DNA of 64,000 bases from Symsagittifera roscoffensis. Taxonomy: Eukaryota > Xenacoelomorpha > Acoela > Convolutidae. Shown piece by piece: positions 35,615 through 48,800 of the stretch; position 1 is the stretch's first letter, and each line of letters opens with the position of its first letter. Below the pieces are notes generated by a model. That model did no database searches, had not been told where the DNA came from, and was given only the letters and a program-made list of their open reading frames with translations. The DNA lies in NCBI RefSeq assembly GCF_963678635.1, contig NC_087065.1:51096452-51160451 (forward strand). The letters are read 5' to 3'. A program made the translations under genes and the position numbers.

Positions 35615-36695
35615 AGTATTGCGGTACTATTTTTGTTCTTAAGCCTGAATAACTTGGCTCGCTGTCTGAGTCATCAAAATTTGTCGTCTCTTCGTCCTCT
35701 TCGTCGGATTTGATTTTATCTGCTTGTGATTTCAACGAACTGCAGATTTTTGCAAAACGTCTTCTTCTGCCAGATAAATTGCAATTGTCGCTTCGAGCAG
35801 CACATTCGCCCCCATGTTTGGGTGTACACTTGTTACCGCAGAATTAAAACGGTTTTGAATTCTGATTTCCAGGTTTCTTGCTCTGATTTGGATTGATATT
35901 TTTGCCGTTCTAATTCCTTGTGTTACTCAATTCTCGGTTCATCCTGTTAAGATAATGTTCTTTGATTGAATGGACACAGTAGTTTCTTGCTTCACCTTGA
36001 TGAAACTTAGGTTCGGATTTCCGCTTCCGAGGTTGCTCTGATTTCGTAGAAAATTGGCCGTGGTCTATCCTTTCTCTTGAAATAGGGCTGCCTTTAGCGT
36101 ATCATCGACCGTGGCACCTGGTTGTATGCAAATTTTTTTGAATGTTGAAGAATTTCTTTTTGGTAGTGAAATTCTCAGATATGACCTTTTTCGACCATTT
36201 TTGTCCAGCGACATTTCGCTGCTTGTCCTGATAGACGCAAAAAACGCTTCGAGGCTTTCTCTGTCACATTGATGTGCATCTTATGACTTCATCTTTTCTA
36301 TGAATTAGTTTTTCTCTCTTCTGAAATTTTTTTTGTATAAATTGTGAAAATATTTGAAGTTTACCGTGTTTAGATTGGTGTGCAGATTCTGTTGAAGGAA
36401 TCTTTTTTTCTTTGGATGCCCAAAGCGAAGAAGAGTCTTCGTTTTATGCGATTAGCTGCCTCAGGATAAAATGTGTTGGTTCCTTCTTTCTCCTTCCGTC
36501 AATACATTCAGCGACTTTTCGGACTGCTACTGTATCTCTTGCAAATATTTTATTTGATTCGCCTTGTATTTTAGTTGCCGGTATTGATTTTGGCTTTAGT
36601 TGTAGGTTGTTGAAAACAAGAATGCGATCTGTTAATAAAACTTTTCGGTCGCAGCCTTCCGTGAGCGAGATGTCCAACAAACTCTGGCCTATCAA
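35615..36695 (-). pseudogene. Ty3/gypsy-like gag relic with zinc knuckle
   Basis: On the minus strand, 35840-35615 reads CGNKCTPKHGGECAARSDNC, then NLSGRRRRFAKIC, then an acidic tail (KSDEEDEETTNFDDSDSEP). The second motif has the spacing C-x2-S-x4-R-x4-C, which is a CCHC knuckle (C-x2-C-x4-H-x4-C) with two metal ligands replaced. Upstream on the same strand (36695-36444) is a frame containing GESNKIFARDTVAVRKVAEC, which resembles the GES...LR.LA..C part of Ty3/gypsy Gag. Stops and shifts separate the parts, and protease and reverse transcriptase are absent. The relic stops near the edge of the 66-bp array. Family assignment rests on motif spacing only. Confidence 0.45.
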
Positions 36696-36741
36696 CGTTT
36701 GTCACGAAAACGGAGATTCTGTAGATACTTTCCTCTATTAG

Positions 36742-39700
36742 ACTGGTACGTCCAAAAGGCCTGTTGTATCATCAGATTGTAAAACTGCTGGCTGCGGAAT
36801 GAGAGATTTCTAGAACGCTAAAATTAACTCAATTAGAAAACTATTCATTGGGAATATCAAACAAATTCAGATTTGATTTCAGAAGAATAAAAAATATTAG
36901 CCGTAATCTTTCGAGATAAAACGTGAATAATTCACTAGCACTGACAGCTGTCATTTATTAGTAGCACCATGATCTTAAATACGGATACTACGCCGTATGA
37001 GAGTCTCAATTTATTTCAGTAAAATTTCTAAGCCAGATTAAATGGCCATTTACCCTAAGCGTCCAGACATAATTATTAGTTTTCTCTTACGATTTTTGCA
37101 TTTAAACCATTTTTTTAAGCATAGGGTTGATGATTGGGTTGTGTTGAAGATTATGAAGAGTAGCGAGGGGTTCATTCTGAGGTCCTTATATTTACTATTT
37201 GAAAACGTTAAAGAAGCGTCTTTATAACTTCAAAACAGATCCAAGCAACAGAGCAAATTCGTGAACATTCCGGCTGTCCGTTAAAGATCCTTGCTAGTTT
37301 TTGGCAAAAATGTCAAATAAGAACATTTTTAGCAACTTTTAATGCAATATTTGAATCAATCAGCATGCTTCAATTCCTTTTTGGGTAAACTATCAGCCTT
37401 AATAATCCTTGATTCTGCTTTATATCATGAACCAGTAGTGCAAGCTGCCACTGATCAAGGCCTGAAACAACAATGGGCAGTTTATGCATTTTGGAGCAAT
37501 GAGACATTGATATAATGCAAGGAAACTATGGCAAAGAGGTAAATTTATGACTGGAAAACTGCAAATCGTAGGTTCGATCCATTTTGGGAGCTTTTGTAAA
37601 AAATCCGAAAGTCAGCTCTGGTTCAGAGATAGTTGTGCTTATTTCAAATTTCAGTGCTGTTTTGGAGACGATTCAGAGCTCATTAAGAGCAGAGGTTTCA
37701 GCACTGATTCAGCGATGTTTCAATCCTCATAACTGATAAGTGGCCACTGATAATGGCTTCGAACAGCTAAAAAGTAGAATTTTTGCACGCTTTTCTACTC
37801 TAAAATGGCTAAATAAGCGATTTACTTCCCTGTAAAAATATGTTAGTCGCGGATTACTAATGTCTGTTCATAAAATTAAGCTCAGGGCATTAAGTTTCTT
37901 CAGATAGTACTAAAATATCCCGTGAAAAATGGCTAGCTAAAAGAAGAAATTTGCATGAAGAAAAATAGCGAGGGCAAATATTCGTCACTTTCATTGAAAG
38001 TGCGAACAAAAAGAGCCGACTTTGATGACTGACTGTATTCGACTTTTATTGTGACATTTTCATTCAGCCTCGTATTTCGACTGTGTTCGGTTTAATCTTC
38101 CAAAAGGGCCTGAACAAACTGAGGTATCTATCGGTTATGCTCGCCTCATGCTTAGAGAGGCTCGATCATGATTGGAAATTTTGCTCAGCTTGAACTAGAT
38201 TTGCACCAATTAAGTATGGCCTGATAGTGCCTGGTTTTTCGTTGGTTGATCTAAACCGCAATTTGACCTATCTCTGATTATTTTGGACGCACAAACCATT
38301 TAAGATAAGAGACGCAGATCTGACTCGATATCTAACGGGCTCGTGGATTAACTTATGGTGCCGATCTAATTAAATGGCCAAATGGTTGTCGCTATCATTT
38401 AGTTGCAAAATACTTTATAATGCCTTTACAACGAACAAAATTATAAAATAGAGAAGTTTTTCAAACTTCACAAGTATAGCTAGCAAAACGATCTTTAATA
38501 ACCGTTTACCCGAGCTATTTCTGATATTTCAGCTGCAAATATGAAGATTTCATTGTAAACTAAAACCATTTCATATAGAACTGGCTCAAACCTCTTTAAG
38601 GCAGAATCATTTGCCATGTAATGGGTTTTTTTAGCTTCTATTTTGCAGGTTCTTTCGGCATAACTGCAAAATCGGAAAGTGGTAATGAGTGTTCTTGTTG
38701 TGGTGTAAAAGTCAAGTTACTTGCAGTACTGCAATTTCTGACCAGCAGTCCAGTACATATTTGCGAGCAGCCGGCGGATTAAACGAATGATTCTGATTCT
38801 CATACAATGATCGCTGGCATAGAAAGAGCAGGCAGTAAGAAACTATCAGAAGTTAAACCTATCCTCTCGATCTCCTGGCCATGACAACCAACAGCATTCA
38901 CGGCGCAGACGTCTTTCTAAAAATAAAGCAGGCCTCCACTTACTAAAGTGGCCATTTCCTTTTGTTCAGTTGATACTCGATGCTAAATCATGTGTTAAGC
39001 CAAGCAATGATTCGGTCACCAGAGCCTAATTGGGACTGAATAAGTATTAGCGAGTATTTCACCTACAGCGCTGTTTATACCGCAAACTTCTGCCAAAACC
39101 AAAGCAAAACACAATCATGTGTTAATGCAAATACGCGGCCGCTTTTCTTTTACCCTCCTGTCTGCGGATAGACCAAGCCAAACCCCCCTCCCCACCCGCG
39201 CACTAAGACGCTACTAAGTAGAGCGGAAGCGATTCTCTTCTGCTCCGAGCAGCCCCAACTCAACTCACAACATTCGCTCCACTCAATTGGGGAGAATTGA
39301 ATTATGGATAAAAGCAGGGAAACAAAACTTGTTTTCCAGTATTTGAGACGCCCGCGCCTTTCTGCACTCAACCTCTTTAGGCACCAACACTCCTAACAGT
39401 TCCACTAAAACAAACATCAAAGTCAGTTTGAACCAATTTTTATACCGACAAGTTTTCAAAAAAATTGAAAAATGCTGACAGCTTCTGAGTTCCATTTTGT
39501 TTTCGTTGGTTTTTAGTCCTTTTCGCTGAAATGTTACTGCAAAAAAGTTTAGTCTACGTTTCGATTCGGCTTTCTGAGAAAGTTGTTTTCCCCTCGGACG
39601 AAAGTTTTGGAAAAGTGGAAGAAATTTGGAGAAATGGCAGAAAGAACAGAAAAGACATTAGGAGCTTTAATGACAGCCCAGCGAGAGTTTGGCGTCGTTA

Positions 39701-39770
39701 GTTTAATGCGATTAAAGCAGGACAGCAGAATTTAGCTTAAGTCTCGTTATAACCATTTATGTCAGCTAGT
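36742..39770. other. intergenic DNA upstream of the Gli-type gene
   Basis: No coding exon recognised. A short GC-richer block lies at about 39130-39280, 500-650 bp before the likely start site, and could be a proximal regulatory region. The open frames across it (39150-39495 minus) carry no motif. Confidence 0.4.
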
Positions 39771-39777
39771 TTAGTGA

Positions 39778-39807
39778 TATATATACGCAGTCATAGTCAT
39801 TTCACTC
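39778..39807 (+). promoter_or_regulatory. TATA box and initiator of the Gli-type gene
   Basis: TATATATA at 39778-39785 is followed by TTCACTC at 39801-39807, which fits the initiator pattern YYANWYY with A at 39804, about 26 bp downstream of the TATA start. The spacing is that of a core TATA/Inr promoter. The first ATG is about 59 bp further on. Inferred from motifs only. Confidence 0.45.
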
Positions 39808-39862
39808 GGATCTCAACCTGCTTTCATGTCGCCACTGCTTATCATTCATTTTTGATCCCAAA

Positions 39863-39881
39863 ATGAGTTCCTCAAACGCCT
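39863..39881 (+). CDS. gli: Gli-type gene, candidate exon 1
   Basis: CCCAAAATGAG is a good start context. The exon codes MSSSNA plus one base and ends at a perfect donor GTAAGT. Its phase 1 matches the phase of the exon at 43771, giving Phe at the junction and an open frame. A TATA/initiator pair lies just upstream. The exon is only 19 coding bases, so it rests on splice, phase and promoter context rather than homology; it could belong to another transcript. Confidence 0.5.
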
Positions 39882-42800
39882 GTAAGTACATTTTTGATAT
39901 ATCACAATCTCTTTTAGGTATCCGCACATTTCATCGCAACCATGCTTTTTTTGGATGCACACAAAAAAAACTTTCAATTTTGATGTGGAGAAAATGTAAA
40001 ACTTTTTGTCGAACTGTTTTTTTTCACATTAGCAAGACTCTCATGTCAGGTGCAGCTTCTAAGCTAAATATAATTCCTATAGCGGAAGAGCAGCAATCCT
40101 TTAAGTCCTGGAACCCCTCCTTCTAACATTATAACGTACATTATGAAACGTTATAACATATCGCATACTTAGCGATACAACTTCTATGAGTTATCCATGA
40201 ATCAGTGCTGGAACGTACAGTTCAGTGGGATACTACAGAAACCGTGGACTTCAACCGGGATCATTGAGGGCCGTCCAGGAGGACACGAACTTTAGTCCAG
40301 AAATGATTACAAGCAGTCAGGATTTTCACTGTTTCTTATTGCCTATCATGACCCCTGTTGAAGTCCCACAGTTAATCATTATACAGCTGCTGTAGTACCC
40401 CACTGAACTCTCTTTTCCAGCACTGATTCATTGATAGATCATAGAAGTTGTATCGCTAAGTATGCGATAGGTCACGACTCTCTCAGTAATGAATCAGCGG
40501 CGAATCAGAGCTAAGACCTTCACAAGTATCTCCAAAACTTCAAAAGCGTAATTATTCCGACTTTCGATACAAAAGTAATGGAATATTTGTGCTCGTGGTG
40601 GGTTTTTTTTCTTAAGACAAATTTCGACTTTTTAACTAGCCATTTTTGACGAAATCTTTTTACATCATTCAAAAAGAATTGTTGTCCTGAGCTAAATTTT
40701 GAAAAGATATTTCACCTTTGATCAGTTTTCGGAGAGTTATGGGGGTTTAAACACTGCCATTTTGGTCAATTTGGGACAATTAACGCGCGATATATTTCGC
40801 GCTGTTAACGCGTAAGCGAGATTTAATCCGTATTAGAAATCGTTCCAAATTGTTTCAAGGAAGCTTATTTGCCATAATTGATTTGTTACAAGTAGCGAAA
40901 TCTATCCTTTTGTACTCTAAATGGCGTGTGGGGGGATGATTTTTATAAAAATTTTCAGAAATTAGAACAAAAATTTTATTTTGTTTTATTACATTTATTT
41001 TCTTAATGTTATTACTGCTCCATAAACCTTAAAAGGCAGTCGGAACATTCAGGGCTTCGCCCTGATACGAGCATTCTTGTCTCATTTTCTTCTTCATTCT
41101 TTATTTTACACCCACACAAACATTGCTTTTTGTTCCGACTTTCGAGGAAAATGGAATATTTATGCTCGGTGTGGTTTTTTTATTCAGTCAATTTTCACCG
41201 ATCGAAAAAATAATTTTCAAATTTTTTTTTTCGTACAACATTGAAGATATTGACTTCGGACCAAGTTAACATCCTCCCCCCTAAACACGTTTAGGGGAAG
41301 GATGTTAACTTGGTTCTAAGTTGGATATTTTTCAGCCAATCAGAACCGAGCATTTTACATGCAGCGCTTAGCAAGTTTAATTTAATTTAAGCGCGGGGGT
41401 GGAGGATCTTAACTTGGTCAATTAGGGGGGGACGAAAGTCGGAAGAAAAACTTCTCAAAGAGTCGAAGAGTTGACAAAGCCAATCAGAACAAAGATAACA
41501 TGACTGCTCGTATCAGAGCGAAGCTCTGAATGTTCCGACTGCCTTTTAAGGTTTATGGAGCAGTAATAACATAAAAAATTATATGTAATAAAAATAAAAC
41601 GAAAATTTGTTTTTCTAATTTTTGAAAATTTTTATGAAAATCATCCCCACACACGCCATACAATGTACAAAAGGATAGATTTCACTACTTGTAACAAATC
41701 AATTATGGCAAATAAGCTTCCTTGAAACAATTTGGAACGATTTTTTATACGGATTAAATCTCGCTAACAACGCGTTAATTGTCCCAAATTGGCCAAATTG
41801 GCAATCTTTAAACCCCCATAACTTCACAAAAAAAGATTACAGGTAAAATATGTTTTCAAATTTAAGCTCAGCACAACAACACCTTTTGAATGATAAACAA
41901 AAATCCCGTCAAAAATGGCTTGTTAAAAAGTCGAAATTTGTCTGAAGAAAAAAAACCACCCCGAGCACAAGTATTCCGTTACTTTCGCGTTGAAAGTCGG
42001 AACAACATAACAGCTAGTATCAGAGCGACGCCCTAAAAGTTCCTACAGCCTTTTAACGACAATGAAGTAGTGTTCGGCTTAAAAAAATTTATCAAGTTTC
42101 CAAAAAAAGTAGAACCTTTTCAATTTCGTTTGTGATAAAATTCGACCACACTTTTTGAAAACATCCCACTTTCCTTATGTAAAGTACAAAGTGGTTAATT
42201 GGCTTACAGCAATGTTTTAGATAGATCAGTAAGCATGCCTCTTTGGAACAAATTATGATTAAATATCCGCTTACGCGTTAATAACGCGTAATATATCGCA
42301 CGTTAATTATCCCAAATGGGCTCAGCATAACAAAAAATTTTGGTCCTTATAGGAAATCCCGTCAAAAATGGCAAGTTGAAAAATCAGACAATGGTTCGGA
42401 GAAATAATACTTCAAGCAACAAAATTCCGTCTTTTTTTAGAATGTTGGAACAATAATATGACTAAGTAGCTTGCCTTGCTAAAATTATTTTGCTTTCAGC
42501 ATCTTAATTAAAACGTAGCTTCAAATTTCGCTCCATACTCAAACTCAGACGTAGGTCAGATTTTAAAAACACGCAAGCATAATTATCCTTTTCGTCGAGA
42601 ACCATAGCTGAAAACTTCTCGTACCAGCTTACGTCCGTTTTCAGCATTGTAAGTAAAATTACCACAGCGAAAGTAAAAAAGTACAGCGCACGGCTAGAAT
42701 AGAGATGTTTTTGAATTTCCAGAACTTTGAAAAGATGATCACCGATGACAACATTTTTTTAAGTTTGACTCAGAGAGTCAATACCTTTTTTTTGTGGTAT

Positions 42801-45800
42801 ACTTTTTTTTTCGTTGAAAACTCATATTTAGTTTGAAAAAATCTGCCTGATAAAAACATCACATCGTAAACGCACAGCTAGCTTCTTTGAAAGTCGTAGC
42901 AAAAAAGCTGAGCTTAAACTTTTCGTTAAATTGGCCAACTGTAGAGTTATTTCAGAAAATATTTCGAAAAAAGGCTGCTCCGATTTATGCAGAGGATTCT
43001 CACAGGCAGTGGTTTTGTCTCTAATTTTGTCCATTTTTCGGCATCAAGTTCCAAGTTCTTTTAATTGCGTTATCTTCGAAACTGATACAACTGTTTATTG
43101 ACGCCGCTAACTCTTTCAAGATAACTTTTCAGTTCTTCGTTTGTCGTTTCTGCGCGGTATGAAGTGTAAGTCAAGCTCATCAGCTTCCCAAAGAACCAAT
43201 CTGAGCCTATAGTATCAAGTTCATGGTGTTGTTTGCGAGGATGTTTCTACAGCAAGAACATCTCTCAAACTAGTTCTTTCAAATTTTGATCAAGGGAGCG
43301 CTTCAAATTATTTCATCTAGTATGAGTCAAATTTTTGGACCACTATCTTTAATAGCTGCAGAAAAAATGACCAAAACTTTTCAAAAAATTCGTTTATTTG
43401 CTCGATGAAATAAAAAAGGTGACTTTTCTACGTGCCGTGATGGTAGTGACAAAAACCTGGATCAAATTATAATCTTAACGGAAGTCGAAAAAGTTAAATC
43501 TTCTTATATATTTGTGAACGAAACCTTATGAATGCATCAGTAATAATTCTGTAGTTTAAGTCTTAATATATATATATTTTTAAAAATTTTCAGATAATTT
43601 TATTTCAAATTAAATCTTTTATTTATCTTTAGGGGAAAATAACATCAAATGTTTTTGAGCCTTTGACCCGACTGATGGCGGTTATCTAGGCGGAAGTTAT
43701 TATACCTGAGAAGAAAACAAAACTTTTTTCAGATGATAATTGACTGTAACTGTTTTTTTGCGTGTTTCAGTCACGGGGGGTTATGAACACTTTCACAAGA
43801 TGCACGCCTGTCTTCAGCCCCACATCAACAACCTCTTAGTAGGATTGAACCACCCCCACCCTCATCACCAGCATCACTCCTCATCTGGGGCAAGTGCGTC
43901 GCCCGGTCCAGGGGCGAAGAGACCTCTCAGCTCCGCCCTCTCAGCCTCCAGCCTCAACTCTTCCGACTGCGGACCGTAAGTTCAAATCTGTTTTTCAATT
44001 TATTCATTTATAAAAGACACTCGACCTCTGGTCTGTTCATTTGAGCTGTAGGATACTTCTTGAAGATGCACTAATGACACAGCTGAAGTGAACACTTCTC
44101 AGATCAGAAATGACGCGCGCTGGCTTCTCGTTGTCCGCACAAATGCTAACACTTGAGTTCTGTAGCGCATATATTACCCGCTGTTGCGCATATTAATGTT
44201 GTTTAATTTACGATATCAGGCGTTAAGTGTAGCGCTTATAAGAAAAAACACTGAACTTCTTGAAATTTGATATATGTTTGCATATATTATTCAAAGTTTA
44301 CGGGCAGTGTAGAAACTAAATTTTTTTAAAAGACAACAATTATTTTATTGCACAAAGTCACGGTTTAAGAGAACTTGAATGATTTCCAAGATAGTTTTCC
44401 GTACAAAACTTGGCTTGGGTTCTTCTTAAATTGGTTCAAAAAATGTTTCGTACTTTTTTTTGTATTAAGTATTAACTTTGTCAGAGTGGATGCTAAACAC
44501 GTGGGGATGGAGCGACTGCAACAACAACAGCAGCAACAGCAGCAGCAGCAGAGCTACAAGCAGGCGAAGAAGGGGGAACAGAGGAGCCAGTCGCAGAGTC
44601 CCGCCAGACTAATCACCAACAACCCCAATCTGCCCCCTAGTGCAGGCAAGCAGATATTTGTGAGGGGAGGGGCAGAGGTGTCATGTGCAGTCAGTGTCAG
44701 TGTGGGAGGAGGGGTTGGAGGGGAGAGCAGGAATGCAAATCATATGGGGGGAGTGGGAGGAGGGAGAGACAGCAACAGCAACAGTGGCAGTGTGATGGAC
44801 CATATGGATGAGGGGGCGGGGGAAGGGGAGGAGGGGGAGGAGCTAGAGGAAGATGGGAGGAGTAATGGCCACTTCAAACAGGTGCTGTTCTCAAAATAAC
44901 CCAAATTGAGTTTACAATGAAAACCTGCCTCGAAAAAAAATTCAAAAAACAGTGATCGTCAACAATGATTTCGAGCTCAGTTTTCACCCAACTCTATCAA
45001 TTTTTAGTGCTGATTTCGCAATGATTCAGAGCTGGAAAATTTGAAATCTATCGTTGAGTGTTTTTTTTAATTTTAGTAGCAAATTTCAGTGCTGAAACAG
45101 CACTGAATTCGCGATGAAAAAGTGAAGCATTTTTGCATCTGTGGAAACTCGTCATTTAGCAACCATGCTCATCCACCAAAATGAAAAATTTCGGCATTAA
45201 AATTTAAATGAAAACAAGTTGAACTGACGGCTCGATTTTTAATTTTTCACAAAATGTTTCATGTGTTTAGTCCAGCTAAAACTAAACCCATGAAACTCCG
45301 GCTCCGGATATGATTTTGTGATATGTGTCCTGTCTTGGACGACTTGATCAGCTGCGAATGGCCGTCCTTTACCTTAAAAAATAGATCCGATATTTGTTCA
45401 ATGAAGTTGTTTAAACTTTAACGTCAAAAGTGGAGGAAATTTTAACGAGCACCCTCAAACCTGCACAATTTCAAAATAATTTCTAAGAAAAAGTAGGCAC
45501 TTTTGGGTTCCATATCTTTCTTTTTATTCTTTGAAAGGCAATTTTCTTTCACATTGCCCAGTATCGAACAAAGCCGCCCAAAACAAGTTAATCTAAGAAC
45601 ATTGAAACTGAATTAAGTCTAAACTGAATGGAATGTTCAAACTGATATCTTACTGAAATATCATTGTAGTATAAGGGTAATAACAAAAAGCATGACTCAC
45701 TTTACAGTAGAATCATAGATCTGAAAAAAGTCAAGCAAGAACGATAAAAATGTCTCGATTTTACTCTACAGACACATAGCAAAAATCTTTGTGGGTGAAC

Positions 45801-48800
45801 GAGGCATCCAAAAATCTATAAAATCCACAGTGGATGAATGTATTTGAAAATTTATTGGTTTTCCTTGTGAAAAAAAACCTTGTGAGAAAAAAAGGTTGAT
45901 CATACTAAAGTTGCTGAAAACTAATACATGCTGGGGAAACTTCTGTTGCGATGTATCAGCAGGTTTGGCAATCAATGTTTGCAGCACGAGCAAGACTGCT
46001 CTATCAGAGCAAAGCCATTGAATGTTCTGACTGCGCCTTAATTCATATCGAATAATTTTTGGGAAAGGAAATTATTGAAAATCTATAAGTTTTGGACGAT
46101 ATTAAAGTATGAAATTAAGAGTCGTACGAAATTAATAGGAACGATTAGCTAGCCTCAATTTTTTGGATCGAATTAGTTGTGTGAGATAATTTGTCACGCG
46201 TTACGGTTTCAGCATTTTCAATAAGCTCTTTAAAGCGCGCATTATTTAGTCCAGAATTTGACCAATTTGGCAATTTTCAAACCCCCTTGAACTTTACAAA
46301 AATTATTTGGAGTTGATAAGTTTGGAGTTGACCTTAACAAATAAGTTGGTATCTTAAATGGAGCATAAAAATTTCGTTGAAAAAAATTATTGCGATCGGC
46401 GAAAACAACAAAATCCTAACAAAAACAACGGAGTACTTGTGCTCGCCCGCATCCAGTTTTAAGCGTTAATAGTCGATTATATTACGATTTTGGTACCAGT
46501 CTCACTAAAATTGCAAACAGTTGATTTTATTTAATTAATAATCGATTATAATCTCTCTTTTTAAAATCAAAACATATTTAGTTATAATCCCTTATAATCG
46601 CTTATAATTGTTTATTCTTTCGTATATTTTTCGATACAATTATAATCAATTATAATTGATTATAATCCATTATTTTTATTCAAACTTCTAATTCAATATT
46701 TTGCACTAAAAACCATTATAATCTATGATATGATTATAATCCCTTTTGTTTGTCCATTTTGTCTTCGAAATTGCATCTGAATTGCTTATGTTTTATGCTT
46801 TTTGTAGACGTTGGTTCCTATTTAGGATGAGAAAAATATTTTTAATGTTTTCCAATCAAATCAAAATTATGATTTTTTTTTTCAATTCTTCCTCATTAGA
46901 GTTGTTTTGGGATGCATGTTCTAGGTTTTTTTCTACCACTAAAACATCAGCAAATTGATTTAGATTCATGATTGATTCGGAAGATTTATGTTTCATCTAC
47001 CGCGGGAACTTTTCCACTTATATGAAAGATCTCTGTGAAACTTTGTTTCGAGGTAAAACTTTGTGTTCAGATGAACCAAAGTGTTCAAAAGATCTCTCTT
47101 CTAGAGATTTCTTTATTGACACAAAAATAATAACCCATAAGATATAATTCAAATATAATTTTGAAATGACAAAATTTTGCAAAATAATAGATTACAATCG
47201 ATTATAATCGATTATAGTTGATTTTAAGGGTTTTTAGTTAAAAAATTATAATCAATTATAATCGATTATAACAGATTATAATCTCTTGCAAAATACAATT
47301 AGTTATAAGTCCTTCAAACACCTAAGTTTGTTAATTATGATCAATTATAATCACCATAAAAATCCGTTATAATCGATTATTTACGGCTAAACTTGGATGC
47401 GGGCGGGGTTGTTTTTTTTTTCTTCAGATAAATTTTGACTTTTTGACGGAATTTTTTTATACCATTCGAAAGCTATTGTTATGCTGAGCTTAAATAAGAC
47501 ATTTCACCTGTGATCATTTTTAGTAAAATTATGAGGGTTTAAAAATGGCCATTTCGGTCTATTTGGGATAATTAACGCGCGATATACAGTGCTGATTTAA
47601 ATTAACCGGACAAAGCTAAAAATTTTATTTTTTTTACATCTATTTTTTCAAATTTTCTGCTCCATAGACCTTAAAAGGCAGTTGGATAATTCAGGGCTTC
47701 ACCCAGATACGAGCCGTCTTGTACATCTTTATATTGGAGGATTAGATTTTAATATGATAGAATTTTATTCATTTTACAAAAACATTTTGAAAAGTAGTTC
47801 ACACTGAAACGACTCTGAGTAAAAATAGTTTGTAAACTAAGCGTGATTTTAGCTCGATTTGGTTAGTCCGGCTTTAGTGGAATATTTCACCTTACATTTT
47901 AGTAATGTTTTCTTGAGTCCTTATCGGTTTTATGACTATGTGAGGTTTCTATTATGTAATGGCGATTAGACACCCCGCATTGACAAAAATAAGATTGCAA
48001 TCGATTATAAACGATTTTTATACAGATTTTCTACTACTTAAAATCGATTGTAAGTAACTCAATTAGACACTAAAATGGATAATAGAGGGATTTTGTACAG
48101 TTCAGATAAAATCGAATTTATAGTCAAGAAAATAGATTTTTTGCGGTATAAAATCTGTACAGAATCTGTATAAAATCTGTATAAAATCGATTATAACACA
48201 TTGTAATGCTTTTTCTAAGGACCCAAAAAAAAAATGATTATATTGTCTAAAAAGTTGATTATATTTTTCAAAAAAATGATTTTTTTTTACTTTTAGTAGC
48301 ATGTTGTTTGAAGACTCGGAACAAAAGTTGAATTCAAATTAAACGACACAAACTCAAAAAAATCATCAATATAAACAAGATTCGGTCACAAAAATATTCA
48401 ATAAAATCATGAAAATCATCAATATAAACAAGATTTTGGACAAAATATATGTGATAAATAAAGAAAATGGTCAGTATAAATTAGATTTTCAGCTCAAAAA
48501 TAAACAATAAAAATATTTAAAAGCTTTCTATGTAAATCAGGCAGTGAGCAAAAACCAATGTATTAGATAGGGAAAAAGGTTGCTGAAAATCAATTTTTGA
48601 GCTCAAAAACATGCAACAAAAATGTACAAAAAAAACAATCATTGTAAATCATCGTTTTAAATACATGAATTTTGAATTCATTTAGAAAATATAGATTTTA
48701 CGGGAAATAAGTTTGAGTACAGACAAAATTTTTACAAAATGAACAATTTTAATAGATTTTATGCCATATGGTCTTTTAACTCTTGCTCCACACATCCACT

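Larger units (their letters stand above)
39882..43770. other. intron 1 of the Gli-type gene
   Basis: A 3.9-kb intron filled mostly by repeats: a hairpin MITE at 40159-40469 and the unit family with the TCAGGGCTTCGCCCTGA hairpin at about 40540-42470. The 3' part (42470-43740) is AT-rich with nothing recognised. Confidence 0.5.

Noticed and set aside
36444-36695. DDE transposase fragment (IS4/Harbinger-like) on the minus strand
   Set aside because: I first read LLTDR...IPA...RKVAE as a transposase tail, but the adjacent zinc-knuckle relic on the same strand makes a gag reading more consistent.
36412-36741. Plus-strand 109-codon frame as a gene
   Set aside because: The minus strand in the same place shows Gag-like wording in line with the knuckle downstream; the plus frame has no motif.
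43740-43770. Extension of exon 2 upstream to the frame start
   Set aside because: The T-rich tract followed by GTTTCAG is a strong acceptor; the upstream residues are the intron tract.
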